Assembly: GCA_015493185.1 (NCBI GenBank)
Contig: WGDQ01000764.1
Span: 1-14,814, forward strand
Length of the DNA: 14,814 nt
Direction: 5' to 3'
Origin: Planctomycetaceae bacterium
GTDB taxonomy: Bacteria > Planctomycetota > Planctomycetia > Pirellulales > JAEUIK01
Positions 7,376-14,734 of this stretch are shown here, in pieces. How positions within the stretch are numbered: position 1 is the first letter of the stretch; every line of letters begins with the position of its first letter. The position numbers were made by a program, and so were the translations under genes. The notes under the pieces are model-generated. The model had not been told where the DNA came from. It saw only the letters and a list, made by a program, of their open reading frames with translations, and did not search any database.

Positions 7376-8515
7376 TTACCACGCTTTCTCGTACAGGTCT
7401 CGCAGGTCGCGCTCGCTGCACTTGCGAGGATTCGTCCGGTGGCACGGATCGGCCAGCGCCAGACGGGCCAACTTTGGCAGGCTTTCACGTGGCACGCCCA
7501 GATCGCGCAGGCGTTGCGTGATGCCGATCGTGCGGTTCAGATGCTCAATATACTCGGCAACCTGCGGCGCTGGGTCTTCCTCGGCCTCCAGCGCCAAGGC
7601 GTCTGCAACACGAGTATAAAGGGAAGCATCTTCCTCACCATTGAAGCGGATCACATGCGGCAGCACGATGGCATTGGCCAAACCATGATGAACGCCAAAC
7701 TCAGTCGATAGCGGATGAGCCAGCGAATGCGCCGCGCCAAGGTCTTTTTGAAACGCCACCGCCCCCATCGAGGCCGCCACGAGCATTTGCTGCCGTGCGT
7801 CCAGATCGGCTCCATCGGCCACCGCCAACGGCAGAAAGGTGCGAACCATGCGAATGGCTTCCAATGCAATGGCATCGCACATGGGATGATACATAGGGCA
7901 AACGTATGCCTCGATAGCGTGTGTCATGGCGTCCATACCCGTTGCCGCCGTCAGATGCGGCGGCAGGCTTCGGGTCAGTTCAGCATCAAGAATCGCCAGA
8001 TCGGGCATCATTGGATCGGCACCGATGACGGCTTTTTGCCCCGATTCTCTCAGCGTGATGACGGCGCTGCGTCCGACTTCGCTGCCCGTTCCGGCTGTGG
8101 TCGGAATTGCGCACATGGGAGTCAAACGCTCGGGCAACTGGCTAAGTGGAATCTGCCCCAAAGGGGAGTCAGGGAAAGCGGGCCGTAATCGCAGTGCCTT
8201 GGCAGCGTCGAGCGCGCTTCCTCCTCCTAGTCCAATCACGGCATCTGACTGTGATTCGCGATAGACTTGCCACGCGTTGTGTACGTCTTGTTCCGCAGGG
8301 TTGGCCTGCACTTTGTTAAAGGCGCGCCACGCGCCCGGCCATAGCCGGTCCATCTCTTCGACCACTAGCCCGTAGGCCTCGGTCGATGGCAGCCCACTAT
8401 CGGTGACAAGCAAAGGTTGCTCTACCTGATGTTGCTGTTTGAACCACTCCAACGAACGACGGGCCCCTGAACCACAGTGAATGAGCGTTGGAAAGCGAAA
8501 CGTGGCCAAATGCAT
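7376..8515 (-). CDS. Iron-containing (group III) alcohol dehydrogenase
   Basis: NAD(P)-dependent oxidation of an alcohol to an aldehyde, or the reverse, in the cytoplasm. The product has 379 residues, normal for the family. GGGSALDAAK is the nucleotide-binding loop and PTTAGTGSEV the conserved loop after it. The four expected metal ligands are present: D195 and H199 in MDAMTHAIEAY, H263 in AHSLAH and H277 in HHGLAN, in almost the same numbering as the well-studied Zymomonas enzyme. The C-terminal DPCHRTNPRKCSERDLRDLYEKAW pattern is typical. The start MHLATFRFPTLIHCGSG at 8515 fits the family N-terminus; the ribosome binding site before it is poor. This is the first gene of the minus-strand series, followed after 181 bases by the aldehyde dehydrogenase and then by the gamma-glutamyl ligase, suggesting stepwise alcohol-to-acid oxidation. 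The substrate is unknown: ethanolamine-like amino alcohols, diols and simple alcohols are all possible. Confidence 0.92.
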   Translation of the reverse strand: MHLATFRFPTLIHCGSGARRSLEWFKQQHQVEQPLLVTDSGLPSTEAYGLVVEEMDRLWPGAWRAFNKVQANPAEQDVHNAWQVYRESQSDAVIGLGGGSALDAAKALRLRPAFPDSPLGQIPLSQLPERLTPMCAIPTTAGTGSEVGRSAVITLRESGQKAVIGADPMMPDLAILDAELTRSLPPHLTAATGMDAMTHAIEAYVCPMYHPMCDAIALEAIRMVRTFLPLAVADGADLDARQQMLVAASMGAVAFQKDLGAAHSLAHPLSTEFGVHHGLANAIVLPHVIRFNGEEDASLYTRVADALALEAEEDPAPQVAEYIEHLNRTIGITQRLRDLGVPRESLPKLARLALADPCHRTNPRKCSERDLRDLYEKAW

Positions 8516-8633
8516 GACTGTATCTATCTTTTGTCGAGAAACCGAAATAGATGAAGAACATTAGGTAACACCAGCAACAAAGGGCTGGTCAGTTGATGGA
8601 GATCCGCAGGAAACGCAGGCAGCCGGATTGCAC

Positions 8634-8661
8634 GGTGCGGCCAGGTCAACCGGGCCGCACC
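8634..8661. repeat. Strong hairpin in the divergent intergenic region
   Basis: GGTGCGGCC at 8634-8642 and GGCCGCACC at 8653-8661 are perfect nine-base inverted arms around a 10-base loop. The loop can add two more G-C pairs, G8644-C8651 and G8645-C8650, after one mismatch. No T-run follows on either strand, which argues against a simple terminator. It lies about 120 bases upstream of the alcohol dehydrogenase start, so it could be a structured leader, part of a small RNA or a protein-binding palindrome. Confidence 0.55.
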
Positions 8662-9064
8662 ACGATAGCCAAGCTCGGCCCAGATCATTTGCGGAGGTGC
8701 GTCACATGGTCACGTAGCACTCTACCGCAAACGCAAGAGCTGCCGTGCAAGCAAGGCCACTGGAAACCAAGCAGCGCCGGTGCTTCGCTAACGACCGAAT
8801 GCCACTGCTCGCGGGCAACAGGGCGAACGTACGCTTGCCACCCTCGACCGTCAAGCCGCGAGCCGGTAGCTTTTGCCGAAAAACTCTGCTGGCAGCCTTC
8901 ACAGGCCAGATGCTTTCGTGCCGAGCAGTTTTTGTGCAACTTGAAGCCGCTGGACGCCGTACCTACACTGGCAGGAACAAGTTACATCTGCCTGCCTCTT
9001 GCCCTACGTCGTCGACTCGTCCGTGGGTCGGTTTGCAACACGCCAGCGTTTCGCGGCTTATCGG

Positions 9065-9084
9065 TACGTATTGTTACGTATTGT
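9065..9084. repeat. Exact tandem repeat of TACGTATTGT
   Basis: The 10-base unit TACGTATTGT occurs twice head to tail at 9065-9074 and 9075-9084. The unit is close to one helical turn, and TACGTA within it is self-complementary, so two protein subunits could bind on one face of the DNA. It lies about 275 bases upstream of the chosen start of the cytochrome gene. Confidence 0.5.
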
Positions 9085-9358
9085 TTGCGCTGTCGGAAAA
9101 TTCAGCTGACTTGTTCAGCCGTGTGCTTGGCCACTGTCCTGTCGCAGTCATTGCAGACCAATCTGCGGAATGAGCCGAGAAGCGATCCCGACCAATCGTT
9201 GCCGTCATACCTCGGTCGGTGATCGTGGCCAATCCCATATCATAGTCAAGGTAAACAGCCCCCCTTTTTTGGTCGAGATGGCCAAGCGATGGTCAATTCG
9301 TCCGGGCGGTTCTGGTTCCTCCTTTTTTGTTCACGCAGCACGAATAGCCAGAACAGAC

Positions 9359-12300
9359 ATGATCCTACGAAACCAACAGCGTCACCAACGACCAGCGACT
9401 GCCCCTTCAACGCCTGTCCGCTCCCTGAGCAAGCAGCGGCACAGGCTAATTGCGAGCTGGTTATTCTTGGGCTTGCTCACCGGTTGGTGTGGAGCCAGCC
9501 GACTTGCCGCAGAAGTTGAAGAAGCAGGCGGCACTCAGCCCCAAGCCGCGAGACAGGCGCGAGCCGCATTCGCCTCAAAGAGCACGGTGGACGCGGACAA
9601 CGACGCGACACGTCCTAGTCAGCCTTCACGGCGTTCGACAGCAGATAAGACCAACAAGAAAAACACGACGGCCGACGCTGGCACCGATGCCGACCAACGG
9701 CCGAACGATCCTCCTCCCATTGCGAACGATCCGTATGGCCCATTTGTCGCGCAGACGCTGCCGTTGAGTCCGGAAGAACAGCGAAAGAAGTTCCACCTGC
9801 CGCCAGGCTTCGAAATTCAGTTGGTCGTGTCGGAACCGTCGATTCATAAGCCAATGAACATGAATTTCGACAGTGCTGGGCAACTGTGGGTCACGCACTC
9901 TGTCGAGTACCCATACCCGGCGAAGGATCGCCCAGGCAAAGACGCCTTGAGCATCGTTCAGCAAATTGGTGCCGACGGTCGAGCCGGCCGTGTCGTCACA
10001 TTTGCTGGTGGGCTGAACATTCCGATTGGTGTCGTGCCGCTGCCGGGCGGGGCGCTGACATATAGCATCCCGAACATCTATTTCCTTCACGATCGCGACG
10101 GCGATCTTCGAGCCGACGATCGCGAGCCGTACTATGAGTCGATTGCGCATCGCGACACGCACGGCATGACCAATTCGTTTACTCGATGGATCGACGGTTG
10201 GATCTACGCCTGTCACGGTTTCTCCAATACGTCGCGTGTTCACGGACGCGATGGGAAAGAAATCGTGATGAACTCGGGCAACACGTATCGGATGCGACCC
10301 GATGGATCGCATTTAGAGTATTTCACGCACGGTCAGGTGAACCCGTTCGGGCTGGCTTTCGATCCATTGGGAAACCTCTACTCGGCCGACTGCCACAGCC
10401 GGCCGGTGTACATGCTGCTTCGTGGAGCGTGGTATCCGAGCTTCGGCAAACCGCACGATGGGTTGGGCTTCGGGCCATCGATGATCAACCACGATCACGG
10501 GTCGACAGGAATCGCAGGCGTCGTCTATTACGCCGCAGAGCATTTTCCGCCTGAATATCGCAATACGGTCTTCATCGGCAATCCGGTGACGGGCCGCATC
10601 AACCACGACCGGCTCGAGCCGCACGGTTCGTCTTACCAGGCCATCGAGCAACCCGACTTTATCACTTGCGACGACCCCTGGTTTCGCCCCGTCGATTTGC
10701 AACTCGGGCCTGACGGCGCGCTGTATATTGCCGACTTTTACAACTGCATTATCGGTCACTACGAGGTGCCACTGGACCATCCGCGCCGCGATCGCTGGCG
10801 GGGGCGCATTTGGCGCGTCGTTTATCGTGGCGACAGCCCTTCCAGCAGCGGCAGCACATCAGGTAGTTCGCTTCGGACGCTACCTAACTTGCAGACCGAA
10901 TCAATCGAAATGCTGTTGAGGCGACTGGCCGACCCCAACCTGACAATTCGTGTACTGGCCACGAACGAGATTATTGACCGCTTTGGCAAAGACCCAACCA
11001 CCCCGTCGCTGGTTGCCGCCCTTCTTAAAGACGATGCCACAGCCGAGCAGCGGGCACATGCGCTTTGGATTGTTGAACGACTCAAAGGGTTGTCTGCCGC
11101 GCAGATTGAAATGCTGTCGACAGACCGAGAGCCGCTCGTGCGAACCCATTTGCTAAAAGCGTTGGCCGAACGAACCGTTTGGGAAAGTGCTATTGATCAG
11201 GTTGCCGTCCGCATGCTCGAAGACGCCGATCCCTTTGTGCGGCGGGCGGCCGCCGATGCATTGGGACAGCATCCTGATCATGTCGCAGAACATATAGCGT
11301 CCTTGCTGCGACTGTGGCGTGCCACCCCTAGCGACGACACGCATCTGATTCACGTTGTCCGCATGGCGATTCGCAACCATCTCAAGCAACAGGGAGCGTA
11401 CGCCCGCGTGGAAAACCTCCTCGCTGACGCCGATTCCTTTTCCCGACTCGCCGATGTCAGCCTGGGCGTACACAGCAGCGATTCAGCCCGGTTTGTGTTA
11501 CGGTTTCTTTCGTCTGGGAATTATGACGGAGAACGGTTGGGGGAATACCTGCACTACGCAGCCCGCTATATCGACGAACCGCAGTGGCCCAGTGTTTTCG
11601 CGTATGCTGAGATTTTTCAAGGCAGCAGCACCGATAATCAGGCAACCGTGCTACGATCGTTACGAAATGCCGCACAAGAGCGATCGAAGCCATTACCTGA
11701 ATTCGTTGTCCGCTGGGCACGCACATTGACCGAACAGCTACTTCACTCTCGACAAAGCGACGAGGTGCGCACCGGTATCGAGTTTGTTCAAGAATTTGGG
11801 CTGCCGGAGGCCTACGACCAGCTACAACAGTTGGCTTTGTCTCGCCGTCGCAACGATATCCGTCGTATGGCGCTCAACGCCATGGTAACGCTCGACGGCC
11901 AACGGGCATTGCAACTGCTCGAGCAGCTTCTGAGCGATTCGAACGAATCGATTATCATTCGTCAGTTTGCCGCCAACCAATTGGCCAAACTGAACAACGA
12001 GCAATCGCGAGCCATTTTAGTGCGTCATCTGCAAAATGCGCCCGCCGAACTGGCAGCCCGAATTGCCCAGGCACTTTGTCAAAACAAGACCGGGGGCGAG
12101 TTGCTGCTCTCACTGGTCGAACAAGGAAAAGCCTCTCCTTGGCTTTTGCGCGAAACGTCGGTGAAGCGGCGTCTCGAATCGTTGAAACTACCCGATATTG
12201 AACGGCGCATCACCGATCTTACGGCACAGCTCCCTGAGAAAGATGATCGTTTACGACGTTTGATGAAACAGCGCCGTCGAGCCTTCGCCAAGGCAAAGCT

Positions 12301-12721
12301 CAAAGATCCAGAGCGAGGGGCCGCCGTATTCAAGAAGCATTGCGCCGCGTGCCATCGAATCAACGGCGAGGGCAACAAGATCGGTCCGGAACTGGACGGA
12401 ATCGGCCTGCGTGGCGTCGATCGGCTCATCGAAGACATGCTCGACCCGAGCCGCAACGTCGATCAGGCTTTCCGCGCCACCTTGGTTGTCACCGACGACG
12501 GCCGAGTCGTTTCTGGCCTGGTATTGCGTGAGGAAGGCAACGTCTTGATTCTGGCTGATTCCCAAGGTCGCGAGGTTCGCGTGCCGATCGATCGAATTGA
12601 CGAGCGTCAGCAAAGCGCGCTGTCGCCCATGCCAGCCAACGTAGCCGAGCTGGTATCGCCAGAAGATTTCAACCACCTTCTGGCTTACTTGCTAAAGCAG
12701 CGAGCGAAACCGGCCCCATAG
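9359..12721 (+). CDS. Exported propeller-HEAT-cytochrome c protein (Planctomycetes/Verrucomicrobia type)
   Basis: Predicted exported redox protein of 1120 residues. Order of parts: a signal or anchor segment near 34-58 (LIASWLFLGLLTGW, then a likely cut after ASRLAA); a disordered linker rich in Ala, Asp, Thr, Arg and Lys to about 140; a beta-propeller of the 'membrane-bound dehydrogenase' N-terminal family from about 144 (FHLPPGFEIQLVVSEP) to about 490 (GRIWRVVYRG); HEAT-like helical repeats from about 505 to 960; and a C-terminal haem domain of the Pirellula/Verrucomicrobium type from about 980. The haem motif CAACH starts at residue 995, and Met1091 in SPMP is a likely second haem ligand. 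Family members are abundant in planctomycetes and are thought to act on sugars or other organics outside the cytoplasm, but no substrate is established. The start is uncertain: the frame is open from 9170 and has another ATG at 9278. ATG 9359 gives the most normal signal peptide but has no strong ribosome binding site. Confidence 0.9.
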   Translation: MILRNQQRHQRPATAPSTPVRSLSKQRHRLIASWLFLGLLTGWCGASRLAAEVEEAGGTQPQAARQARAAFASKSTVDADNDATRPSQPSRRSTADKTNKKNTTADAGTDADQRPNDPPPIANDPYGPFVAQTLPLSPEEQRKKFHLPPGFEIQLVVSEPSIHKPMNMNFDSAGQLWVTHSVEYPYPAKDRPGKDALSIVQQIGADGRAGRVVTFAGGLNIPIGVVPLPGGALTYSIPNIYFLHDRDGDLRADDREPYYESIAHRDTHGMTNSFTRWIDGWIYACHGFSNTSRVHGRDGKEIVMNSGNTYRMRPDGSHLEYFTHGQVNPFGLAFDPLGNLYSADCHSRPVYMLLRGAWYPSFGKPHDGLGFGPSMINHDHGSTGIAGVVYYAAEHFPPEYRNTVFIGNPVTGRINHDRLEPHGSSYQAIEQPDFITCDDPWFRPVDLQLGPDGALYIADFYNCIIGHYEVPLDHPRRDRWRGRIWRVVYRGDSPSSSGSTSGSSLRTLPNLQTESIEMLLRRLADPNLTIRVLATNEIIDRFGKDPTTPSLVAALLKDDATAEQRAHALWIVERLKGLSAAQIEMLSTDREPLVRTHLLKALAERTVWESAIDQVAVRMLEDADPFVRRAAADALGQHPDHVAEHIASLLRLWRATPSDDTHLIHVVRMAIRNHLKQQGAYARVENLLADADSFSRLADVSLGVHSSDSARFVLRFLSSGNYDGERLGEYLHYAARYIDEPQWPSVFAYAEIFQGSSTDNQATVLRSLRNAAQERSKPLPEFVVRWARTLTEQLLHSRQSDEVRTGIEFVQEFGLPEAYDQLQQLALSRRRNDIRRMALNAMVTLDGQRALQLLEQLLSDSNESIIIRQFAANQLAKLNNEQSRAILVRHLQNAPAELAARIAQALCQNKTGGELLLSLVEQGKASPWLLRETSVKRRLESLKLPDIERRITDLTAQLPEKDDRLRRLMKQRRRAFAKAKLKDPERGAAVFKKHCAACHRINGEGNKIGPELDGIGLRGVDRLIEDMLDPSRNVDQAFRATLVVTDDGRVVSGLVLREEGNVLILADSQGREVRVPIDRIDERQQSALSPMPANVAELVSPEDFNHLLAYLLKQRAKPAP

Positions 12722-12772
12722 CGTGCCACATTTGCCAGCAGACCGACGACGATCGCATCGCGACATCGCAAA

Positions 12773-12793
12773 GCTTGCAGTTCGACTGCGGGC
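12773..12793 (+). terminator. Possible terminator after the cytochrome gene
   Basis: GCTTGCAGT and ACTGCGGGC can form a nine-pair stem around the loop TCG if two G-U pairs are allowed. It starts 51 bases after the cytochrome stop codon. The wobble pairs work only in plus-strand RNA (the minus strand would have C-A mismatches), so the direction fits this gene. No T-run follows, which keeps confidence low. Confidence 0.3.
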
Positions 12794-12874
12794 GCGGTCG
12801 AAAATCGTGAATTCTCACGCGACACGATTGGCGCGGGGATCTATTGGCGCCGACCAGGCGGTTTTGGTTGCTGC

Positions 12875-14155
12875 TCAATTCGGCGGTACCGGCATGCCTT
12901 CCCAGAAAGACCGGTTCGGATCGCGTGCCACAAAGACCGTTTGCGTCGGGAAGGCGAACTCGATTCCTTCTTCGTTGAATCGACGCAGGATCTCGAAATT
13001 AACTCGCTCGCTAAACTCCGCGTAGGCCCAATAGTCGGGCGGGTGATACCAGTAGATTACCATCAGGTTCAACGAGCAGTCTTTGAAGTCGTTGAACAAA
13101 ACGCGCGGAGGAAGCTCCGGATTCATGCCCTCGTGATGGTCGAGAATTTCACGGAGTATCTCGATGGCTCGTTCAACTTTCTCGGGCGGCGTGTCGTAGG
13201 TGATGCCCAAGTTCATCACACGACGAATATTGGGCCGTTTGCCGATATTCAGAATCGTCTTATTCGCCAACTCGCCGTTGGGCACCGTAACCAAATGACC
13301 TTCGAGCGTGCGAATACGCGTGGAACGAAACCCCACGGTCTCGACCGGGCCGTCGTGACCATCGATGACAACGCGATCTCCCATTTCAAAGGGCCGGTCG
13401 CTAAACAACATGATCGAACCGAAGAAATTTTTGATCGTATCCTGCGCCGCCAGACCAATGGCGATGCCACCCACACCTAGTCCGGCCACAATCGCACTGA
13501 TGGGCCGCTGCACCAACATTTCGGTGGCAGTCAATAGTGCCACAACGACGATCGCCACGCGGAGCGTCGTTCGCACCAGGGGAATCATCATGTCGTCCAG
13601 GCGGCTCTCGGTCTTGGCCGCGATTCCCCCGAGCCACACTTCGACCACATCGACAAGACGGTAGAGCGTGTAGGCAAGCGCCAACACGAGCAACAGGTTC
13701 GATAGCGCGGTCGCTTCCTGCTCGTAGGGGCTTCCAGCAGCCAGTGTGGTCAGTCCGACCAGCATGCCGACGGAAAAGGCAAAAAACACAACACCGCGGT
13801 CGAGACTTCGTGCGGCGATCGCTCGTACGCGCTTCCCGCGACTCTCGAGCCGATTTGCTAGCCGCCGAAACAACATCCGCAACAACCGGCCGACTGCCAG
13901 CGCGACTATCAGCGTGACAGCCAACCAAATCAAGCCGTCTAAATGCTCGTGCAGCAACCGAGTTGCGTTGTCTGAAAAATGCCGGATCACGTCGACCGCC
14001 GATGTTGTGGGAGTGCTGCCACTTTCGGCTGGTACGCTCATCGTATCGCCGACCGTTGTGGGAATGCTCGTCGGCGATGGCGTATCCTCTACCGCAGGCC
14101 CCCCGGCCACGACATCTCCGGCCAGCGAAAAAAACGACCAAACGGTATGTGCCAT
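12875..14155 (-). CDS. MscS-family mechanosensitive ion channel
   Basis: Inner-membrane channel that opens under membrane tension to release solutes on osmotic downshock. The product has 426 residues against 286 in E. coli MscS. An N-terminal segment (1-70) rich in Ser, Thr and Pro precedes four predicted membrane helices near 73-95, 121-141, 151-172 and 197-214. The pore-lining helix spans about 219-250, with GLGVGGIAIGLAAQDTIKNF and the following SDRPFEMGDRVVIDG marking the start of the cytoplasmic beta domain; VTVPNGELANKTILN is the usual motif there. The C-terminal mixed alpha/beta domain is complete. ATG 14155 is chosen because it starts a protein-like sequence after a good GGAG. The frame extends to 14638, but that part does not look like coding sequence. 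The gene converges on the cytochrome gene, 153 bases apart, and has no evident functional partner here. One extra helix relative to MscS is common in bacterial homologues. Confidence 0.92.
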   Translation of the reverse strand: MAHTVWSFFSLAGDVVAGGPAVEDTPSPTSIPTTVGDTMSVPAESGSTPTTSAVDVIRHFSDNATRLLHEHLDGLIWLAVTLIVALAVGRLLRMLFRRLANRLESRGKRVRAIAARSLDRGVVFFAFSVGMLVGLTTLAAGSPYEQEATALSNLLLVLALAYTLYRLVDVVEVWLGGIAAKTESRLDDMMIPLVRTTLRVAIVVVALLTATEMLVQRPISAIVAGLGVGGIAIGLAAQDTIKNFFGSIMLFSDRPFEMGDRVVIDGHDGPVETVGFRSTRIRTLEGHLVTVPNGELANKTILNIGKRPNIRRVMNLGITYDTPPEKVERAIEILREILDHHEGMNPELPPRVLFNDFKDCSLNLMVIYWYHPPDYWAYAEFSERVNFEILRRFNEEGIEFAFPTQTVFVARDPNRSFWEGMPVPPN

Positions 14156-14164
14156 GGCAATCGT

Positions 14165-14168
14165 CTCC
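14165..14168 (-). promoter_or_regulatory. Ribosome binding site fixing the channel start
   Basis: On the minus strand GGAG lies nine bases before ATG 14155. It supports this start against the longer open frame beginning at 14638. Confidence 0.5.
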
Positions 14169-14375
14169 AGCGCGAAACCAAAACGGCCGCACACAACCCC
14201 GAAAAATGTGGTGCCGATGGCAAACCGATCGGACGAAGAAAATGCCCGAGCGGCTATTGCAGGTCTCGGAGCACCTGATGCCTCGTATCGCGCAGGCCAC
14301 TCCAACTGCTGCGATTCCGTGGGCCCGTAAGGGTGGACAAAGGGTTTACTCCGCACCGCACGTGGCAAGTGCATC

Positions 14376-14718
14376 AGCCCAGCGCGGCGTATCTTCACGG
14401 ACAATCGCCTTTCAACGCAAGAGGAGTCTGCGCATTGCAGGCTTTGGCACTTCAACCGGCCTGTGCAGCCTGAGCCGATTCTTTGTTGGCCTCGTCGAGA
14501 AGCGGTCTTGCAAAAGGATTCTGCCTTGCCAATTGCCCTCTCGATTTCGTTGAAGCCGTTGCGAGCGGGACGCCTATCCGTCGAATGCGATCGCGTGTCG
14601 ATACCGACGTTCCAAATAGCACCACAGCGGCATTCCAACGCAACTCCAATGGCCGAAGAAACATCACCGCTAGCGTTTCAATGCCGGATATGGCTAAGAT
14701 TGGGAGCCCAGCGCGGCG
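14376..14718 (+). repeat. Pair of 14-base direct repeats, AGCCCAGCGCGGCG
   Basis: The same 14 bases occur at 14376-14389 and 14705-14718, 329 bases apart, both outside recognised genes. The flanks differ. They may be copies of a dispersed intergenic element, or chance in GC-rich DNA. Confidence 0.4.
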
Positions 14719-14734
14719 GTCTGCAAGCAGACCG
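14717..14734. repeat. 18-base palindrome overlapping the second direct repeat
   Basis: CGGTCTGCAAGCAGACCG has perfect eight-base arms around a central AA. It overlaps the last two bases of the second 14-base repeat. It could be a dimeric regulator site or a hairpin with a four-base loop; no T-run follows. Confidence 0.45.

Larger units (their letters stand above)
8516..9358. other. Divergent intergenic region, about 840 bases, no convincing gene
   Basis: The region separates the minus-strand alcohol dehydrogenase from the plus-strand cytochrome protein and must hold both promoters. The open frames crossing it (for example 8593-9222, starting at TTG) give Cys/Arg-rich low-quality sequence with no family resemblance, so I do not call a protein. 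It contains a strong hairpin (8634-8661), a tandem 10-base repeat (9065-9084) and two pyrimidine tracts (9259-9270 and 9318-9328) close to the downstream start. A small RNA, a decayed gene or a long regulatory region would all fit. Confidence 0.5.

Noticed and set aside
8593..9222. 209-codon open frame on the plus strand in the divergent gap
   Set aside because: It starts at TTG without a ribosome binding site, is rich in Cys and Arg, overlaps other open frames and resembles no protein family.
12827..12850. Direct repeat ATTGGCGC at 12827-12834 and 12843-12850
   Set aside because: Only eight bases in GC-rich DNA beside the end of the channel gene; likely chance.
13401..14300. 299-codon open frame on the minus strand
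   Set aside because: Another frame of the channel gene; the MscS motifs lie in the frame annotated here, and this peptide is Arg/Cys-rich without domains.
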